The notes under the pieces were generated by a model. That model saw only the letters and a list, made by a program, of their open reading frames with translations, ran no database searches and was not told the DNA's origin. From contig CAVXJN010000003.1 of NCBI GenBank assembly GCA_963762165.1, positions 186,001-250,000 of the forward strand: a DNA stretch of 64,000 nt. Reading direction: 5' to 3'. The stretch comes from CAVXJN01 sp963762165 (GTDB lineage Bacteria > Pseudomonadota > Gammaproteobacteria > JASBUN01). A program made the translations under genes and the position numbers. Shown one piece after another: positions 28,274-36,025 of this stretch. Positions within the stretch are counted from its first letter, which is position 1, and every line of letters begins with the position of its first letter.

Positions 28274-29983
28274 TCAGTTCAACAATGATTCGCCGGGGCG
28301 GATCCGGGTGAAGTTCACCGGTTCGAATCGTACGTCGAGCCGATCGTCTTTGCGTTCCACGACCGTGTACGCACTGGCGGCGGCGTCGCCGCTGTCCGGA
28401 AAATCCTCTCGGAAATGAGCGCCACGGGAATCCTGGCGCGCCAGGGCCGCGAGGGTGATAGCGCGACTGACCTGCAGCAGATTGCTCAGATTCAACCAAT
28501 CGTGCCAAGTGACATTGTAGGCCAGATCGCGGCCGTTGATGCCACTGCCCTGCAGACGCTCTTCCAACTGATCGAGCTGCAGCAATGCGTGGCGCAATTG
28601 TGCTTCGCTGCGGACGATACCTACGTCGTCCCACATCAGTTCATACAAAGCTTCGCGGATCGGCCCCAGATCGCTCGCCGGCTGCTGCAGCGGACGTTGG
28701 CAACAGGCGATGGCGCGATCAATTGCGTTCTGGTCCGGTTGGTGCAGCCGGCCGTGTTCACGCAACCACGCCGCCATGGCGTCGCCGGCAACACCGCCGA
28801 ACACGGTGGAATTGGCGACGCCGTTGCCGCCCAGACGATTGGCGCCGTGCACGCCGCCGGTATCTTCGCCGGCGGCGAACAGTCCCGGTAGTGCCGTCGT
28901 GCAGTCGGGTTCGAATACGACCCCGCCCATCATGTAATGGGCAGTCGGAACCACTTCCACCAGTCCCCCCGCCAGATCGAAGCCGCAATCGGCGCAGCGT
29001 TCCACCATGCCTTTGAACTGCTTGCGGACCTTGTCGGGACCGAGGTGGTCCATTTTGATGTACACGCCGCCGTTGGGCGTCACCCGGCCGGCTCGCATCT
29101 CGCTATAGATACCGCGCGAGACAATGTCGCGGGTAGCGCGCTCGCCGCGTTCGTCGTACTGGTGCATGAAGCGCTCGCGGGCGCCATTGAGCAGATGGCC
29201 GCCGGCACCTCGCAGACCTTCTTCGAGCACCGTTCCGGTCATGCGGGTATGGGCGCCGGCCAACAACCCTGTGGGGTGGAACTGCACCATTTCCATGTCG
29301 CGCAGCGGCAAGCCCGCGCGCAGCGCCATGGCCATGCCGTCGCAGCTCTTGTCGCCGCTCGGCGTGTGATACTTGTACATGGTCGGCCCCCCGCCGGTGG
29401 CGAGCAGCACGGCCTTGGCACGCACCAGCACGAATTCGCCGGTGCGCATGTCGATCATCAGCATGCCGGCCAGCGCTTGTCCGTCTTCACTGCGGATCAA
29501 CTCCACGGCACGGTGTTCTTCCAGACGCTCGATGCCGCGAGCCCACACCTGCTCGGCGAGTCGATTGATGATTTCGATGCCGGTGAGATCGCCCTTGTGA
29601 ACGGTGCGATCAAAGGTCTGGCCGGCGAACGGCTTCTGATGCAAAGTGCCGTCGGCGTTGCGATCGAAAAAACAACCCAGCTCGTTTTCCAATTCGCGCA
29701 CCCGTTCCACTGCAACGTTGACCAGCTTCCACGCCAATTCCTGATCCGGCAGCCACTTGCCGCCTTCGATGGTGTCCTGAAAGTGGCGCTCCACCGAATC
29801 GCCGGCGGCCAGCGCGACGTTGTAACCGCCCTGGACCATGCGCGTACAACCGCATTTGCCAAGCAACCCCTTTACCGCCACGGTGATGCGCAGATCCGGC
29901 GCCGCCTTATGGGCGTGCAGCGCAGCGAACAAACCGGCGCCGCCGGAACCCAGAATCAGAATGTCGGTGTTGATGCTATTCAT
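28274..29983 (-). CDS. Succinate dehydrogenase/fumarate reductase-like flavoprotein, unusual pocket
   Basis: This 569-residue protein is an SdhA/FrdA/NadB-family flavoprotein. It has the FAD-binding ILGSGGAGLFAALHA, QFHPTG (His236), RGAGGHLLN, RDIVSR (catalytic-type Arg285), PTAHYMMGG (His349) and GANRLGGNG (Arg383). Two departures stand out. The position of the FAD-linking His (E. coli SdhA His45) is Cys46, so FAD is probably not covalent, as in NadB. The substrate-binding Thr254 of SdhA is Glu254, and about six residues are inserted after His236. The B subunit and anchors it needs are encoded five genes upstream in the same operon. I infer a quinone-linked dehydrogenase (or reductase) of a succinate analogue, possibly 3-sulfopropionate; plain succinate or fumarate is the alternative. 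Confidence 0.85.
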   Translation of the reverse strand: MNSINTDILILGSGGAGLFAALHAHKAAPDLRITVAVKGLLGKCGCTRMVQGGYNVALAAGDSVERHFQDTIEGGKWLPDQELAWKLVNVAVERVRELENELGCFFDRNADGTLHQKPFAGQTFDRTVHKGDLTGIEIINRLAEQVWARGIERLEEHRAVELIRSEDGQALAGMLMIDMRTGEFVLVRAKAVLLATGGGPTMYKYHTPSGDKSCDGMAMALRAGLPLRDMEMVQFHPTGLLAGAHTRMTGTVLEEGLRGAGGHLLNGARERFMHQYDERGERATRDIVSRGIYSEMRAGRVTPNGGVYIKMDHLGPDKVRKQFKGMVERCADCGFDLAGGLVEVVPTAHYMMGGVVFEPDCTTALPGLFAAGEDTGGVHGANRLGGNGVANSTVFGGVAGDAMAAWLREHGRLHQPDQNAIDRAIACCQRPLQQPASDLGPIREALYELMWDDVGIVRSEAQLRHALLQLDQLEERLQGSGINGRDLAYNVTWHDWLNLSNLLQVSRAITLAALARQDSRGAHFREDFPDSGDAAASAYTVVERKDDRLDVRFEPVNFTRIRPGESLLN

Positions 29984-30037
29984 AGTGTCGCGCGCCGCCG
30001 GCTCGGCGGTGCGGCTCCCGCTTGGTCGGATTGCACG

Positions 30038-30652
30038 TCAGGACGTCTTGACGCCCAGGCTCGCCAGAACCTGGTCGCGTTTCGATTGGCTGGACGCCCG
30101 CACGTCGCTGTACAGACTTTGGCCGTGGCTATCCATCGCCACCAGCAGCGGGCCGAAACCCTTGACGCGGAATTTCCACAGCGACTCGGGGTTGAGATCG
30201 TCGAGATCCACGTCCTCGATGGCTTCGATCCAGGTCGTTTCCAAGGCTGCGGTACCACCGATGATGGCGAGATATACGCCTCCGTATTCCTGAAATGCGG
30301 CAGCCGAGTCTTCCATCATGCCGCCTTTGCCGATGATCATGCGCACACCGTACTGACTCATGAGCGGCTTGGTGAACCGCTCCATGCGCGCGCTGGTGGT
30401 GGTACCAATACAGATTGGCGCATAGCCGGCTGGAAACTCGTCGGACTTGTCCACTTTGCGCACGTTGGGTGCCGTGTGGATCACTGCATGGCCGTTCAAA
30501 TCGAAGCGCGTGGTACGGCCGCGATCGAACATGTGAATCTGGGTTGCGTCGCGAATCCCGTACAAGGTGCCGTTCAAGGTCACCGTATCGTTGACCTTGA
30601 ACTTGCGCGCAACTTCCTCGGAAATGGGCGTTGTGATGTCGTGGTGTGCCAT
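30038..30652 (-). CDS. Class I fumarase/tartrate dehydratase-like hydratase, beta subunit
   Basis: This 204-residue protein is the C-terminal-domain subunit of a heterodimeric class I hydro-lyase. It has FDLNGHAVIHTAPNV, the substrate-binding CIGTTTSARME, a GKGGMMEDS lysine motif and a final VKGFGPLLVAMD. Family members hydrate fumarate to (S)-malate or dehydrate L-tartrate, with the alpha subunit holding the iron-sulfur cluster. The gene follows the alpha gene by 3 bases, so the pair is coupled. In a suyAB operon I infer hydration of 3-sulfoacrylate to 3-sulfolactate, the analogue of fumarate to malate. Ordinary fumarase activity is the alternative. Confidence 0.85.
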   Translation of the reverse strand: MAHHDITTPISEEVARKFKVNDTVTLNGTLYGIRDATQIHMFDRGRTTRFDLNGHAVIHTAPNVRKVDKSDEFPAGYAPICIGTTTSARMERFTKPLMSQYGVRMIIGKGGMMEDSAAAFQEYGGVYLAIIGGTAALETTWIEAIEDVDLDDLNPESLWKFRVKGFGPLLVAMDSHGQSLYSDVRASSQSKRDQVLASLGVKTS

Positions 30653-30655
30653 GGC

Positions 30656-31537
30656 TCAGAACCCGTAGTCGATCCCTTTAGGGGTAAATTCCGCCGAAGC
30701 GCGCCGTGCCGAATGACACTGCATATTGACCGCAACGGGATTCATGGTGATGTGGGTGGCTGCCAGTTCCACGTGTACGGCGAAGGCGGTCGAGTCACCG
30801 CCCAGGCCCTGGGCACCGACACCGAGCTGATTGACCGCCTTGGAAAGCTCCTCTTCAAGCGCCCGCCCTTCGGGATCCTGGCAGTGGGAGCCCAGCGGAC
30901 GGGTGGCGGCGATCTTGGCAAGATGCACGCACAAATCGGCCGTGCCGCCCACCCCGACCCCGACGATCGTCGGCGGACAGGTCTTGCCACCCGCTTCAAG
31001 CACGCGGTCGATCACGAACGCTTTGACGGCGTCGACGCCTTCGGCCGGGATCGCCATTTTCAACCAGGAATTGTTTTCGGAACCGCTGCCCTTCGGGATC
31101 ATCTGCAGTCGAAGCTTTTCCGCTTCATCGGAAAATTCGAAATGTATCACCGGCACACCCGGACCGGTTGAAGAGTGATCGTTCTTTCGGGTGATCGGAT
31201 GCACCACCGACGAGCGCAATGGATGCTCCTTGGTGGCCCGTTCGCAGCCTTTGCGAATCGCCTCTTCCAGCGCACGACCGTCGACTTGGACATTCGGACC
31301 GATGGTCACGTTATAGATCGGTATACCGGTATCCTGACAGAGCAAGTTGTCGGTGTTCTCCGCCACTTCGATGTTTTGGATCATGGTACCGAGCACGGCT
31401 TTGCCAGTCGCGTTGCTTTCGTTTGCCGCGAGCGCGTCGAAGCCTTGCTTGATGTCGGGTGGCAGGATTTTCAACGCCCGGATATACAACTCCTTGGCGG
31501 CATCTTCGACCTGCTGCAAATCGATTTTCATATCCAT
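30656..31537 (-). CDS. Class I fumarase/tartrate dehydratase-like hydratase, alpha subunit
   Basis: This 293-residue subunit carries the [4Fe-4S] cluster of a class I hydro-lyase. Three likely ligands are Cys67 in LLCQDTGIP, Cys219 in SHCQDPEG and Cys274 in MQCHSARRA; KGSGSENNS near residue 150 and CPPTIVGVGVGGTADL near residue 187 are family motifs. Around residues 117-129 it reads RKNDHSSTGPGVP, where many class I fumarases have an NTGDNTPA-like block, so the acid-binding pocket may differ. The start may be Met1 or Met3. The gene follows the ABC permease by 70 bases. The two-subunit form is common in Archaea and anaerobic bacteria. Confidence 0.86.
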   Translation of the reverse strand: MDMKIDLQQVEDAAKELYIRALKILPPDIKQGFDALAANESNATGKAVLGTMIQNIEVAENTDNLLCQDTGIPIYNVTIGPNVQVDGRALEEAIRKGCERATKEHPLRSSVVHPITRKNDHSSTGPGVPVIHFEFSDEAEKLRLQMIPKGSGSENNSWLKMAIPAEGVDAVKAFVIDRVLEAGGKTCPPTIVGVGVGGTADLCVHLAKIAATRPLGSHCQDPEGRALEEELSKAVNQLGVGAQGLGGDSTAFAVHVELAATHITMNPVAVNMQCHSARRASAEFTPKGIDYGF

Positions 31538-31607
31538 TGCTCCCGCCGCTGCGTTTCACGCCGGATCTCGGCAGTGCTCGCTGCGGCCTCGAAGGGTGAG
31601 GGCAGGC

Positions 31608-32498
31608 TCAATTCTGCATACCCCATTTACGTACAGTACGGGCCTCGATGTTTCGGAAAATCAGATTCTCGACTGCGAGACCGATGATGATGACCGTAAA
31701 CAGACCGGCAAACACGTAGGCGATGTTGAGTTCGTTCTTGTTCTCATAGATGAACCAACCCAGGCCACCGGAGCCGGAACTGACACCGAACACCAGTTCG
31801 GCGGCGATCAACGTCCGCCAGGCAAACGCCCAGCCGATCTTCAGGCCGGTCAATATCGATGGGAAGGCGGCTGGAATCAGGATTTTCGAGATATAGCGAA
31901 ACCCCGTGAGTCCGTAGTTATGACCCACCATGCGCAAAGTGTTCGACACGCCCTGAAACCCCGAGTGGGTGTTCAACGCTACCGACCACAACACAGAATG
32001 AACCAGCACAAACACCATGCTGCCATTGCCGAGACCGAACCATATCAGCGCCAATGGAAGCAGCGCGATGGCCGGCAAAGGATTGAACATCGAGGTAAGC
32101 GTTTCCAGAAAGTCGTTCCCGATACGCGACATCATCGCCAGGATGACCAACACCGTGGCCAATGCGAGACCTGCCGCGTAACCCATGAGCAGGACCCGTA
32201 TTGAATATCCCACCTGGGTCAGTAGCTCGCCGTTGAAGACCGCATCCCAGAGCGCCGCCACGGTGGAACTGAATTTCGGCACCAGCAGCGGATTGTTCAT
32301 ATGCATGGAGTACAGCTGCCACACCACCGCAAGCAGCACCAGAATGAACAATTTCCGAACCGCGCCGATGTTGTAAATTTGCTCCCAGAGCGTCAACGGC
32401 TTTTCGACCACCGCGTCCGGATTGGCCTGAACCTCTTCGCGCACGAATTCGTCGCGGTGCACGAGTTGTTCGCTTGCCTGTGCGTTGCTGTTAGGCAC
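31608..32498 (-). CDS. Sulfonate/taurine-type ABC transporter permease (SsuC/TauC family)
   Basis: This 296-residue inner-membrane permease has a cytosolic N-terminus of about 45 residues and six hydrophobic segments. An EAA-like coupling loop at TLRMVGHNYGLTGFRYISKI is followed by the family IPAAFPSILTGLKIGWAFAWR region. Members import alkanesulfonates, taurine, nitrate or thiamin precursors. It overlaps the ATPase gene by 8 bases and follows it in a three-gene transporter block typical of SsuABC/TauABC. The operon context argues for a sulfonate substrate. Confidence 0.85.
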   Translation of the reverse strand: MPNSNAQASEQLVHRDEFVREEVQANPDAVVEKPLTLWEQIYNIGAVRKLFILVLLAVVWQLYSMHMNNPLLVPKFSSTVAALWDAVFNGELLTQVGYSIRVLLMGYAAGLALATVLVILAMMSRIGNDFLETLTSMFNPLPAIALLPLALIWFGLGNGSMVFVLVHSVLWSVALNTHSGFQGVSNTLRMVGHNYGLTGFRYISKILIPAAFPSILTGLKIGWAFAWRTLIAAELVFGVSSGSGGLGWFIYENKNELNIAYVFAGLFTVIIIGLAVENLIFRNIEARTVRKWGMQN

Positions 32499-33288
32499 GG
32501 GCCACCTCCTCCGCCTCTTCGATCTGATCGGCGAAAAGCATATTGTGAATACGGTCGGAGAGCTTCAGGCCGGTTTCAGGATCGGCTTCGTCCTGGCCGC
32601 CGCTGTTGAGTTCCGCTTTGACCTGTCCGGGATGCGGACTGAGCAGCAAGATTCGATTACCGATCTTTACGGCTTCCGGAATCGAGTGCGTTACGAACAG
32701 GACGGTAAAGTGGGTGTCCTCCCACAATTGCAAAAGTTCTTCCTGCATCTTCCGTCGAGTCAGGGCGTCGAGCGCGGCAAAAGGTTCGTCCATCAACAAA
32801 ATGGACGGTTCCATGGCCATACCGCGGGCGATTGCGACGCGTTGCTTCATGCCGCCCGACAGAGTGTGCGGGAATGAATCGGCGAACTTCGCCAAGTTCA
32901 CCTTTTCGATGTAGTTCATGGCCCGGTCTTGCGCTTCCTTGCCGCTGCATTGGCCGCTGGCGCAAAGTGGAAACATGACGTTTTGCTTCACGGTTTTCCA
33001 GGGAAGCAGTTGATCGAATTCCTGGAATACCATCATTCGGTCGGGCCCTGGCCGGCTCACCTTCTTGCCGCCAAGGGCAATTGAGCCTTCCGTCGGGTGC
33101 ATGTAACCGCCGACTGCTTTGAGCAAGGTCGACTTGCCGCATCCCGACGGACCCAACAATACGAAGCGGTCCGATTTGAATACGTTGAAATCGACTCGAA
33201 AGGTCGCGGTAACCAAATGATCCTTGGTTTTGTACTGCAGAGTAACGCCCGATACTTCGAGCAGAGGTGCGGCATTGGTCTGTTGCAT
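32491..33288 (-). CDS. Sulfonate/taurine-type ABC transporter ATPase (SsuB/TauB family)
   Basis: This 265-residue ATPase has Walker A (GPSGCGKST), Q-loop (FQEFDQLLPWKTV), signature LSGGMKQRVAIARG, Walker B (ILLMDEPFAALD) and the switch His in FVTHSIPEA. The LLPWKTV and DALTRRKMQEEL wording is typical of the nitrate/sulfonate/taurine (SsuB/TauB) subfamily. It starts 81 bases after the binding-protein gene and its stop overlaps the permease start. It powers the importer of the sulfonate operon. Confidence 0.88.
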   Translation of the reverse strand: MQQTNAAPLLEVSGVTLQYKTKDHLVTATFRVDFNVFKSDRFVLLGPSGCGKSTLLKAVGGYMHPTEGSIALGGKKVSRPGPDRMMVFQEFDQLLPWKTVKQNVMFPLCASGQCSGKEAQDRAMNYIEKVNLAKFADSFPHTLSGGMKQRVAIARGMAMEPSILLMDEPFAALDALTRRKMQEELLQLWEDTHFTVLFVTHSIPEAVKIGNRILLLSPHPGQVKAELNSGGQDEADPETGLKLSDRIHNMLFADQIEEAEEVARA

Positions 33289-33369
33289 GACTAGCTCCCG
33301 CGTTTCGTCATCAGTTACCGGCTAGACCGGGCCGGCTACGATCGCCGGCCCGGGTATTGCCTCTAGCTT

Positions 33370-34377
33370 TCAGCTTCCGGAAAGGCCGTGCACGTTGTCG
33401 AAGAACATGTCCTTCCAGGATTTCGGCTTTTTCTTGATCGCGCCGACGTCATACAGGAAATCCGAGTACTTGGTGGTGTTCTTCGGCACCATGGTGTACT
33501 CGACTTTCGGGTCGGTGATGATCTTGTAGATGAAGTCCACCGGATCGCTGCTGTTTGCTGCTTTCAGGTACAGCTGCGCTGCGTCCTTCTTGTTGGAATT
33601 GATCCACTTGATGGATTCGTTCAAGGCTTCCGTGAACGCTTTGTACAGCTTCGGATTCTCCTTGCGGAACTTGGCCGTGGTCCAAACCACATTGAATGTT
33701 GCCGGCCCGCCGAGCACATCGAAGGATGAAAGCACGGTGTGAACGTTTGAATCCTGCAATTCCTTGTACTGGAACGGCGGCGAGGTGAAATGGCTGTTCA
33801 CTTCACTTGCGCCGGACAGCAGCGCCTGCATGCCGTCGGGGTGCGACATCGACACGGTGTATTTATCGAGCTTGTCGTAGTTGTCCTTGCCGAAAGCCTT
33901 TGCGGCGGCCATCTGCAGGGTAACCGCCTGGATCGAAACCTTTACCGCCGGCAATGCGATCTTGTCTTTCTCCGTGAAATCCTTGACGCTCTTGACGTTA
34001 GGGTTGCGGGTATTGAGATATAGCGGCATGGCATTCAAGGCCGCCACGCCTTTGACGTTGATGTTGCCCTTGGTCTTCGCCCAGATCTTGACCAGCGGAC
34101 CCACGCCGCCGGACGCAAACTGCAGACTGTTGGAGAGCAGGGCATCGTTCATGACGTTACCGCCGGCGAACTTCACCCATTTCACATCAAGGTCTTTTAT
34201 ACCCTCTTTCGCAGCGTGCTTTTCGATCAGCTTGTGTTGCTGCATCACCATCAACGGCAAGTAACTGACCCCGTACTGGCGCGCGATGGTAAGTTCGTCC
34301 AGTTCAGCTTGCGCACTGGTGGCTATACCCGCCAGGATCGCGACGCTGGCAACCAATTTTAGTGTTCTTGATTTCAT
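33370..34377 (-). CDS. Sulfonate/taurine-type ABC transporter substrate-binding protein (SsuA/TauA/NMT1 type)
   Basis: This 335-residue periplasmic protein has a Sec signal peptide (residues 1-24, ending TSAQA), followed by a family start (LTIARQYGVSYLPLMVMQQHKLIEKHA). It shows the NMT1/TauA-like pattern with a conserved FTSPPFQYKELQD region. GGAGGAG precedes its ATG. It is the first gene of the transporter block, directly upstream of the matching ATPase and permease, and 184 bases after the second anchor gene. That gap contains a 7-bp perfect hairpin at 34401-34418 and could hold an internal promoter or processing site. Ligand class is inferred from the operon. Confidence 0.83.
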   Translation of the reverse strand: MKSRTLKLVASVAILAGIATSAQAELDELTIARQYGVSYLPLMVMQQHKLIEKHAAKEGIKDLDVKWVKFAGGNVMNDALLSNSLQFASGGVGPLVKIWAKTKGNINVKGVAALNAMPLYLNTRNPNVKSVKDFTEKDKIALPAVKVSIQAVTLQMAAAKAFGKDNYDKLDKYTVSMSHPDGMQALLSGASEVNSHFTSPPFQYKELQDSNVHTVLSSFDVLGGPATFNVVWTTAKFRKENPKLYKAFTEALNESIKWINSNKKDAAQLYLKAANSSDPVDFIYKIITDPKVEYTMVPKNTTKYSDFLYDVGAIKKKPKSWKDMFFDNVHGLSGS

Positions 34378-34561
34378 GCGGTCTCCTCCGGTTTTCTTGA
34401 GAGCAGGGTATCCTGCTCAGGCGATACGGTCCCTGTAAAACTACTACCCCGCAGGGCTGGTCCGTACTTTCTAGAATAGTCGTAGTTGGCTTTCAGTTTG
34501 CTCGCTCTGCTTGGCCCCATCTTCCGCCTCAGAAGCGGGTACGTATTTGCCGGCGAACGGG

Positions 34562-34909
34562 TCAGAAAACGTCGACCAGAAAAACCACGCCGGCGAACAC
34601 GGTGAATACGGCAGCAACTGCCAGCAATGCTTTTTGCCATTCCCGCCACTGCAGGAATTCGAGCATCAACAGTCGCACACCACCGCTCAGGTGGGCGCCG
34701 AGCAACACCACCAGACCGAACTCGGCGAACTTCAACAGCGGATTTTCGGTCCAGCGTAGAAATACATCCAGTTGCGGTGCACCATTGAGCGCCTGCGCCA
34801 GTGCCCAGAAGTGGAACGGCAGAAACAGCGCCAGCAGCACGCCAGAAATCCGGTGTACTAGGAATGCCCAGTATGCCGGATGCTTTCTTGTCCGCCAGTC
34901 GTTTTTCAT
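34562..34909 (-). CDS. SdhD/FrdD-like membrane anchor
   Basis: This 115-residue protein has three hydrophobic segments and the HRISGV motif near the first helix, as in SdhC-type anchors. The second-helix motif AHLSGGVRLLML carries a candidate heme-b or quinone-site His. Its ATG overlaps the stop of the preceding anchor gene (ATGA). With the partner anchor it should hold the iron-sulfur and flavoprotein subunits at the inner membrane and pass electrons to, or take them from, quinone. The order B, anchor, anchor with A far away is unusual. Confidence 0.72.
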   Translation of the reverse strand: MKNDWRTRKHPAYWAFLVHRISGVLLALFLPFHFWALAQALNGAPQLDVFLRWTENPLLKFAEFGLVVLLGAHLSGGVRLLMLEFLQWREWQKALLAVAAVFTVFAGVVFLVDVF

Positions 34910-35247
34910 GAGCCGAACACTGCCCATACGGCACGAAATCCCCACAAGGCCAGGGCCACGCCGGTCACAAACAGCAGCCCGTCCACCAAGCGGCCGCGCA
35001 CGTGCAGCCATTCCGCCAACACCGCCCGCAGTCCGATCGGGGCATGAATTGCGACCGCGACCACGAATATGCTGTAAAACACCGCCCAGACGACATTGCC
35101 CTGGGTCCGGGAAAGAATTTCAGCTGCCGTCAGTCCGCCGCGCATGGCGATCAGAATCGTGATCAAATGCACCAGGACACTGACACCCAGCACCATGGCG
35201 CTGATGCGCTGTGCCAGCCAGAGCTGGGTGTCGAGTCGCGCGCTCAC
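34906..35247 (-). CDS. SdhC/FrdC-like membrane anchor
   Basis: This 113-residue protein has three hydrophobic segments (about residues 13-33, 52-72 and 88-108). It shows QRISAM near the start, His27 in the first helix and HAPIGLRAVLAEW with His68 at the end of the second, the family Hx4R-like position for heme b. It begins at a GTG overlapping the stop of the iron-sulfur gene (GTGA), so B, C and D are translationally coupled. Sequence alone does not tell whether it faces ubiquinone or menaquinone. Confidence 0.72.
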   Translation of the reverse strand: MSARLDTQLWLAQRISAMVLGVSVLVHLITILIAMRGGLTAAEILSRTQGNVVWAVFYSIFVVAVAIHAPIGLRAVLAEWLHVRGRLVDGLLFVTGVALALWGFRAVWAVFGS

Positions 35248-35972
35248 AGCTCACCCTTCCAGCTCGCCCACGCAGTCGCACGCTTCAAGCCTGCAATCGA
35301 GGCAGTCGGCGCTATGCCTTTGGGACAGCGCTCAGTGCAACTCATGTGGGTATGGCAGGCGTGGCACCCGGCGTCGCCTGCCACCGCGCGTAATCGGTCC
35401 AGCTGCGCGCCGTCGCGCACATCATTGACCAACGTCCAGGCGCGGTTGAGGGCTGCCGGACCGAGATAATCGGGCCGCCATGTGACGACATCGCATGACG
35501 AATAGCAGACGCCGCAGCCGATGCACTCGATTCCGGCATCGGCGCGCCGCCGCTGTTTGGATTGCGGCGACACCGCTTCCATGTCGTCGGCACGGGTTTT
35601 GGTGGGATGAAAATAGCCCCGCGCGGCGGCCCATTTGTCAAAGAAGCTGCGCATATCGCAGACCAAATCTTTCACAACGGGCATGTTGCCAAGGGGCGCC
35701 AATTCCAGACTCCCGGCGTCGGTAACCACCTTGTCGACGTGAGTGCGGCAAGTCCAACGGGCAACACCGTTGACGTTCATGGCGCACGAACCGCACATGC
35801 CGACACGGCATGCGAACCGATAGGACAACGATTCGTCCAGATTCCGTTGTATGTAGGTCACTACATCCAACACGGTCTGACTGGGCAGGCGCGGCACTTC
35901 ATAGGTATGGAATGTGCCGGATTCCCCGCCCCGCCAAACCTTCACCTGCATGTTCGCGGTCGATGATGCCAT
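35244..35972 (-). CDS. Succinate dehydrogenase/fumarate reductase-like iron-sulfur subunit
   Basis: This 242-residue subunit has the three-cluster layout of SdhB/FrdB. The [2Fe-2S] ligands lie in ACRVGMCGSCAMN plus a later WTC; the [4Fe-4S] in CIGCGVCYSSCDVV; the third cluster in GCHACHTHMSCTERCP, with one extra Cys ahead of the usual spacing. A final CPKGIAPTASI matches the SdhB C-terminus. It bridges the flavoprotein and the two membrane anchors that overlap it downstream. The flavoprotein is encoded five genes later, beyond the transporter and the hydratase. GGTGAG precedes the ATG. Confidence 0.87.
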   Translation of the reverse strand: MASSTANMQVKVWRGGESGTFHTYEVPRLPSQTVLDVVTYIQRNLDESLSYRFACRVGMCGSCAMNVNGVARWTCRTHVDKVVTDAGSLELAPLGNMPVVKDLVCDMRSFFDKWAAARGYFHPTKTRADDMEAVSPQSKQRRRADAGIECIGCGVCYSSCDVVTWRPDYLGPAALNRAWTLVNDVRDGAQLDRLRAVAGDAGCHACHTHMSCTERCPKGIAPTASIAGLKRATAWASWKGEL

Positions 35973-36025
35973 CTGCTCACCAAAAGCGGCGGCGCGGGCA
36001 CTGCCGCGCCGCGACTATGCTGCGA

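Noticed and set aside
28937..31171. A 744-codon open frame on the plus strand opposite the flavoprotein and hydratase genes
   Set aside because: It is the mirror of GC-rich codon use; the minus-strand genes have full domain motifs and ribosome-binding sites, the plus frame has none.
34378..34561. Possible extra gene between the anchor and the binding protein
   Set aside because: The 184 bases contain stops in all useful frames and only a short hairpin; treated as spacer.
28274..35972. Simple housekeeping succinate dehydrogenase and fumarase
   Set aside because: Not excluded, but the split gene order, lack of sdhCDAB layout, missing FAD-linking His and location between suyAB and slcC-comC make a dedicated role more likely.
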